A stretch of 15,675 bases of DNA from Caldimonas sp. (GTDB lineage: Bacteria > Pseudomonadota > Gammaproteobacteria > Burkholderiales > Burkholderiaceae_C), in the NCBI GenBank assembly GCA_030150305.1, contig JASLGD010000312.1:1-15675 (forward strand), given 5' to 3'. Below are positions 13,744 to 15,675 of this stretch, one piece after another. Within the stretch, counting starts at the first letter, position 1. Each line of letters starts with the position of its first letter. A program made the position numbers and the translations under genes. A model generated the notes under the pieces. That model was not told where the DNA came from. It ran no database searches and saw only the letters and a program-made list of their open reading frames with translations.

Positions 13744-14886
13744 TCACGACGAGCCTTGCCGGACTTCGTGGTCGAAGGCGAGCTTCGCGAGCGCCTGGAG
13801 CTTCTCGATCTCCGCCGCCGCGCGCGCGAGGAAGATGCGAAAGATCGAGTCGACGAGCATGTCGTCGCCGCGCGGCTTCGAGTCGAAGAACGCGAGGTGG
13901 CCGAGCATGCGGCCGTCGCTGGCGACGATCGGCAGCCCGAGAAACGACTCGACGCCCTGCTCGCGCGGGAAGAGGCGCGAGACGCCCTCGGGGTGGAAGC
14001 ACGCCTTGCCCTCGCCGACGACCGCCGCGCACGGCGTGCCGTCGAGCGCGTACTCGAAGTTGGCGGTGTGTCCCTGCGACGCCGACCACACCGCGAGCGT
14101 GCGCACGCGCGTCACCGGCTCGTCTGCGCACTCGGTGACGAAGACGCGATCGACCTCGAGCGCGCGCGCGAAGTGGCGCACCATCGCGCGGAAGAACTCC
14201 TCGCCGAACGCGCCCGCGGTCCCTTCGGCGACGGCGTCGAGCACCGTCTGCACGCGCTTCAGCCGGGTCACGTCGGTGTCGAGGCCGACCAGGCGATGCG
14301 GCTTGCCGTGCTCGTCGCGCAGCGCGATGCCGCGCGAGAGCACGTTGCGCACGCTGCCGTCGCGGTGGCGCAGCCGCAGCTCGTGCTCGAACCGTGGCGC
14401 GCTGCCGGCGAGATGGCGTGCGATCGCGGCGTCGAAGCCGGCGCGATCGTCGGGGTGGACGCGCTCGCGCCACGCCGCGCGGTCGTCGCCGATGTCGGCG
14501 GGCAGCAGCCCCAGCATGCCGAGCCAGCGCGGCGAATACTCCATCGTGCCGCTCTTCAGGTCGCACTCCCAGAGGCCGTCCTGGCTGCCGCGCAGCACGA
14601 GCAGCGTGCGCTCCTCGGCGGCGCGCCGCTCCGCATCGGCGGTGCTGCGCGCGGCGTCGCTCAGTGCGGCGGCGGCGCGATGCGATTGCGAGCGCTCTTC
14701 GGAGAGCGCCAGCTGCTGCGCGAGCGCGCCTCGCTCGCTCTGCAGCTGCCGGCGCGTCGACCACAGCAGCCAGCCGACGCACGCCAGCGCCGCGAGCAGC
14801 GGGGCCGGACCCGGGCGCAGCCACAGCCAGAGCAGCGTGGCGAGCAGGCAGAGCAACGAAGCGAGGCTCATCGGTGGCAGGAACAT
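13744..14886 (-). CDS. membrane PAS-GAF sensor protein without output domain
   Basis: This 380-residue protein begins with two hydrophobic segments (about 7-23 and 28-43), followed by a coiled-coil-like helix (45-98). A PAS domain (about 95-210) shows GLWECDLKSGTMEYSPRW, VHPDDRAGF and the closing GLDTDVTRLK. A GAF domain (about 215-363) shows EEFFRAMVRHFARAL, FEYALDGTPC, FLGLPIVASDGRMLGHLAFFD and ARAAAEIEKLQ. No kinase, GGDEF, EAL or DNA-binding domain follows; it ends 17 residues after the GAF. Such PAS-GAF pairs usually precede an output domain, so the lack of one is notable. The ATG at 14886 has AGGAGA overlapping the TAG of the upstream kinase, so the two are co-transcribed and probably work together. 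The frame is open further upstream, but only inside the kinase gene. Confidence 0.85.
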   Translation of the reverse strand: MFLPPMSLASLLCLLATLLWLWLRPGPAPLLAALACVGWLLWSTRRQLQSERGALAQQLALSEERSQSHRAAAALSDAARSTADAERRAAEERTLLVLRGSQDGLWECDLKSGTMEYSPRWLGMLGLLPADIGDDRAAWRERVHPDDRAGFDAAIARHLAGSAPRFEHELRLRHRDGSVRNVLSRGIALRDEHGKPHRLVGLDTDVTRLKRVQTVLDAVAEGTAGAFGEEFFRAMVRHFARALEVDRVFVTECADEPVTRVRTLAVWSASQGHTANFEYALDGTPCAAVVGEGKACFHPEGVSRLFPREQGVESFLGLPIVASDGRMLGHLAFFDSKPRGDDMLVDSIFRIFLARAAAEIEKLQALAKLAFDHEVRQGSS

Positions 14887-14894
14887 CTCGTCTC

Positions 14895-15675
14895 CTACGC
14901 CTCGGCCAACGGCAGGTCGAAGCTGATCCGGGTGCCCTGGTGCTCGGTGCTGTCGATCGACAGCGTGCCGTCGTGCAGATCGACGATGCGCCGCGCGATC
15001 GCGAGCCCGAGGCCGCCATGCCCGCTCGCGCGCTTCGCGCCGCCGATCCGCTCGGCGCGGTAGTAGCGGTCGAAGATGCCCGGCAGGTCGGCGGCGGCGA
15101 TGCCTTCGCCGGTGTCGCTGACGACGAGCCGCGCTCTGCCCTGGCACGGCGCGGCGTCGAGCGTCACCGAGCCGCCGGCGGGCGTGTGCCGCAGCGCGTT
15201 CTCGACCAGGTTGTCGAGGACGCGCTCGACGAGGCCGATGTCGGCGACGACGCGCAACGACGGCGGCGTCGCGCCGACACGCGACTCGAGGCGAACGCCG
15301 CGGCGCTCGGCGTCCGCGGCGAACTTCTGGAGGACGTCGTGCGCCAGCTCGGCCACCGGAAACTCCTCGCGCTCGGCGCGCGCGTCGCCGGACTCGAGCC
15401 TCGTCAGCTCGAACAGGTCGGCGACGAGACGGCCGAGCCGCTCGCTCTGGCGCGCCGCGGTCTGCAGGTACGTGCGCGCCTCGGCGCTGTCGAGCGACGC
15501 CGGGCCGAGCAACAGCAGCTCGAGGTAGCCCTGGATCGACGCGAGCGGCGTGCGCAGGTCGTGCGAGACGTTGGCGAGCAGCTCGCGCTGCTCGCGCTCC
15601 TTGCCGGCGAGCGCGACGGCCTGCGTCGTCAGGCGGTCGGCCAGCGTCTCGATCGTCGCCGCGACCGGCGCGAGG
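14895..15675 (-). CDS. sensor histidine kinase, C-terminal part
   Basis: The frame is open from the right edge to a TAG at 14897-14895, giving 259 visible residues; the N-terminal sensor and membrane part lies beyond the window. Visible order: end of a HAMP-like linker (LAPVAATIETLADRL), the H-box ANVSHDLRTPLASI with the phospho-accepting His codon at 15561-15563, then the ATP-binding domain with N-box LVENALRHTP, G1 box DTGEGI, F-box FDRYYR and G2 box GHGGLGLAI. All catalytic boxes are intact, so it should be an active membrane-anchored kinase. The response regulator is not in view and may lie beyond the edge, since such kinases usually follow their regulator. The PAS-GAF membrane protein comes directly downstream. 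An internal TTG at 15512 is not the start. Confidence 0.93.
   Translation of the reverse strand, partial: LAPVAATIETLADRLTTQAVALAGKEREQRELLANVSHDLRTPLASIQGYLELLLLGPASLDSAEARTYLQTAARQSERLGRLVADLFELTRLESGDARAEREEFPVAELAHDVLQKFAADAERRGVRLESRVGATPPSLRVVADIGLVERVLDNLVENALRHTPAGGSVTLDAAPCQGRARLVVSDTGEGIAAADLPGIFDRYYRAERIGGAKRASGHGGLGLAIARRIVDLHDGTLSIDSTEHQGTRISFDLPLAEA

Noticed and set aside
13705..15063. Long + strand frame opposite the kinase and PAS-GAF genes
   Set aside because: The minus strand carries all kinase boxes and PAS/GAF motifs; the + frame is low in structure.

Overview
The window is about 15.7 kb of very GC-rich DNA with dense, strongly biased third-position-G/C coding. The gene families seen are an HDOD/EAL-type tail, REC-PAS-GGDEF-EAL, DUF1232, a bacterial SET protein, and several secreted proteins of unknown function. 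Together with the base composition they suggest a betaproteobacterium, most likely Burkholderiales. That placement is an inference from composition and family content, not from a marker gene. I see no rRNA, tRNA, CRISPR array or intact mobile element.

Left part (1-4815, + strand): a cyclic-di-GMP signalling block. It holds the C-terminal tail of a probable EAL-HDOD protein, an orphan HPt phosphotransfer protein, and a REC-PAS-GGDEF-EAL response regulator whose start overlaps the HPt stop. A GGEEF diguanylate cyclase with an unusual long N-terminal region follows 12 bases later. HPt and receiver together look like the downstream half of a phosphorelay that sets c-di-GMP levels; the histidine kinase that feeds it is not in this block.

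Middle part (4828-9244): small or single genes. They are a small protein of unknown function (- strand), a disordered charged protein, an exported beta-propeller protein, a small Cys-containing protein (- strand), a DUF1232-type membrane protein, a SET-domain methyltransferase with a zinc-binding post-SET tail, and an SDR oxidoreductase.

Right-middle part (9481-13635): a putative lipoprotein, then a two-gene unit with no family I recognise. This unit is a Cys-cluster, glycine-rich protein with 11-residue tandem repeats and a partner with a hydrophobic body and basic tail. It is followed by a 3-hydroxyisobutyrate-dehydrogenase-like enzyme (- strand), a gene-poor 445-base stretch, and two exported proteins of unknown function.

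Right end (13744-15675, - strand): a histidine kinase that runs off the window edge, followed by a membrane PAS-GAF sensor protein with no output domain. The two look co-transcribed.

The best candidates for something undescribed are the 10203-10981 gene pair, the output-less PAS-GAF partner of the kinase, and the displaced inhibitory site in the GGDEF domain of the response regulator.
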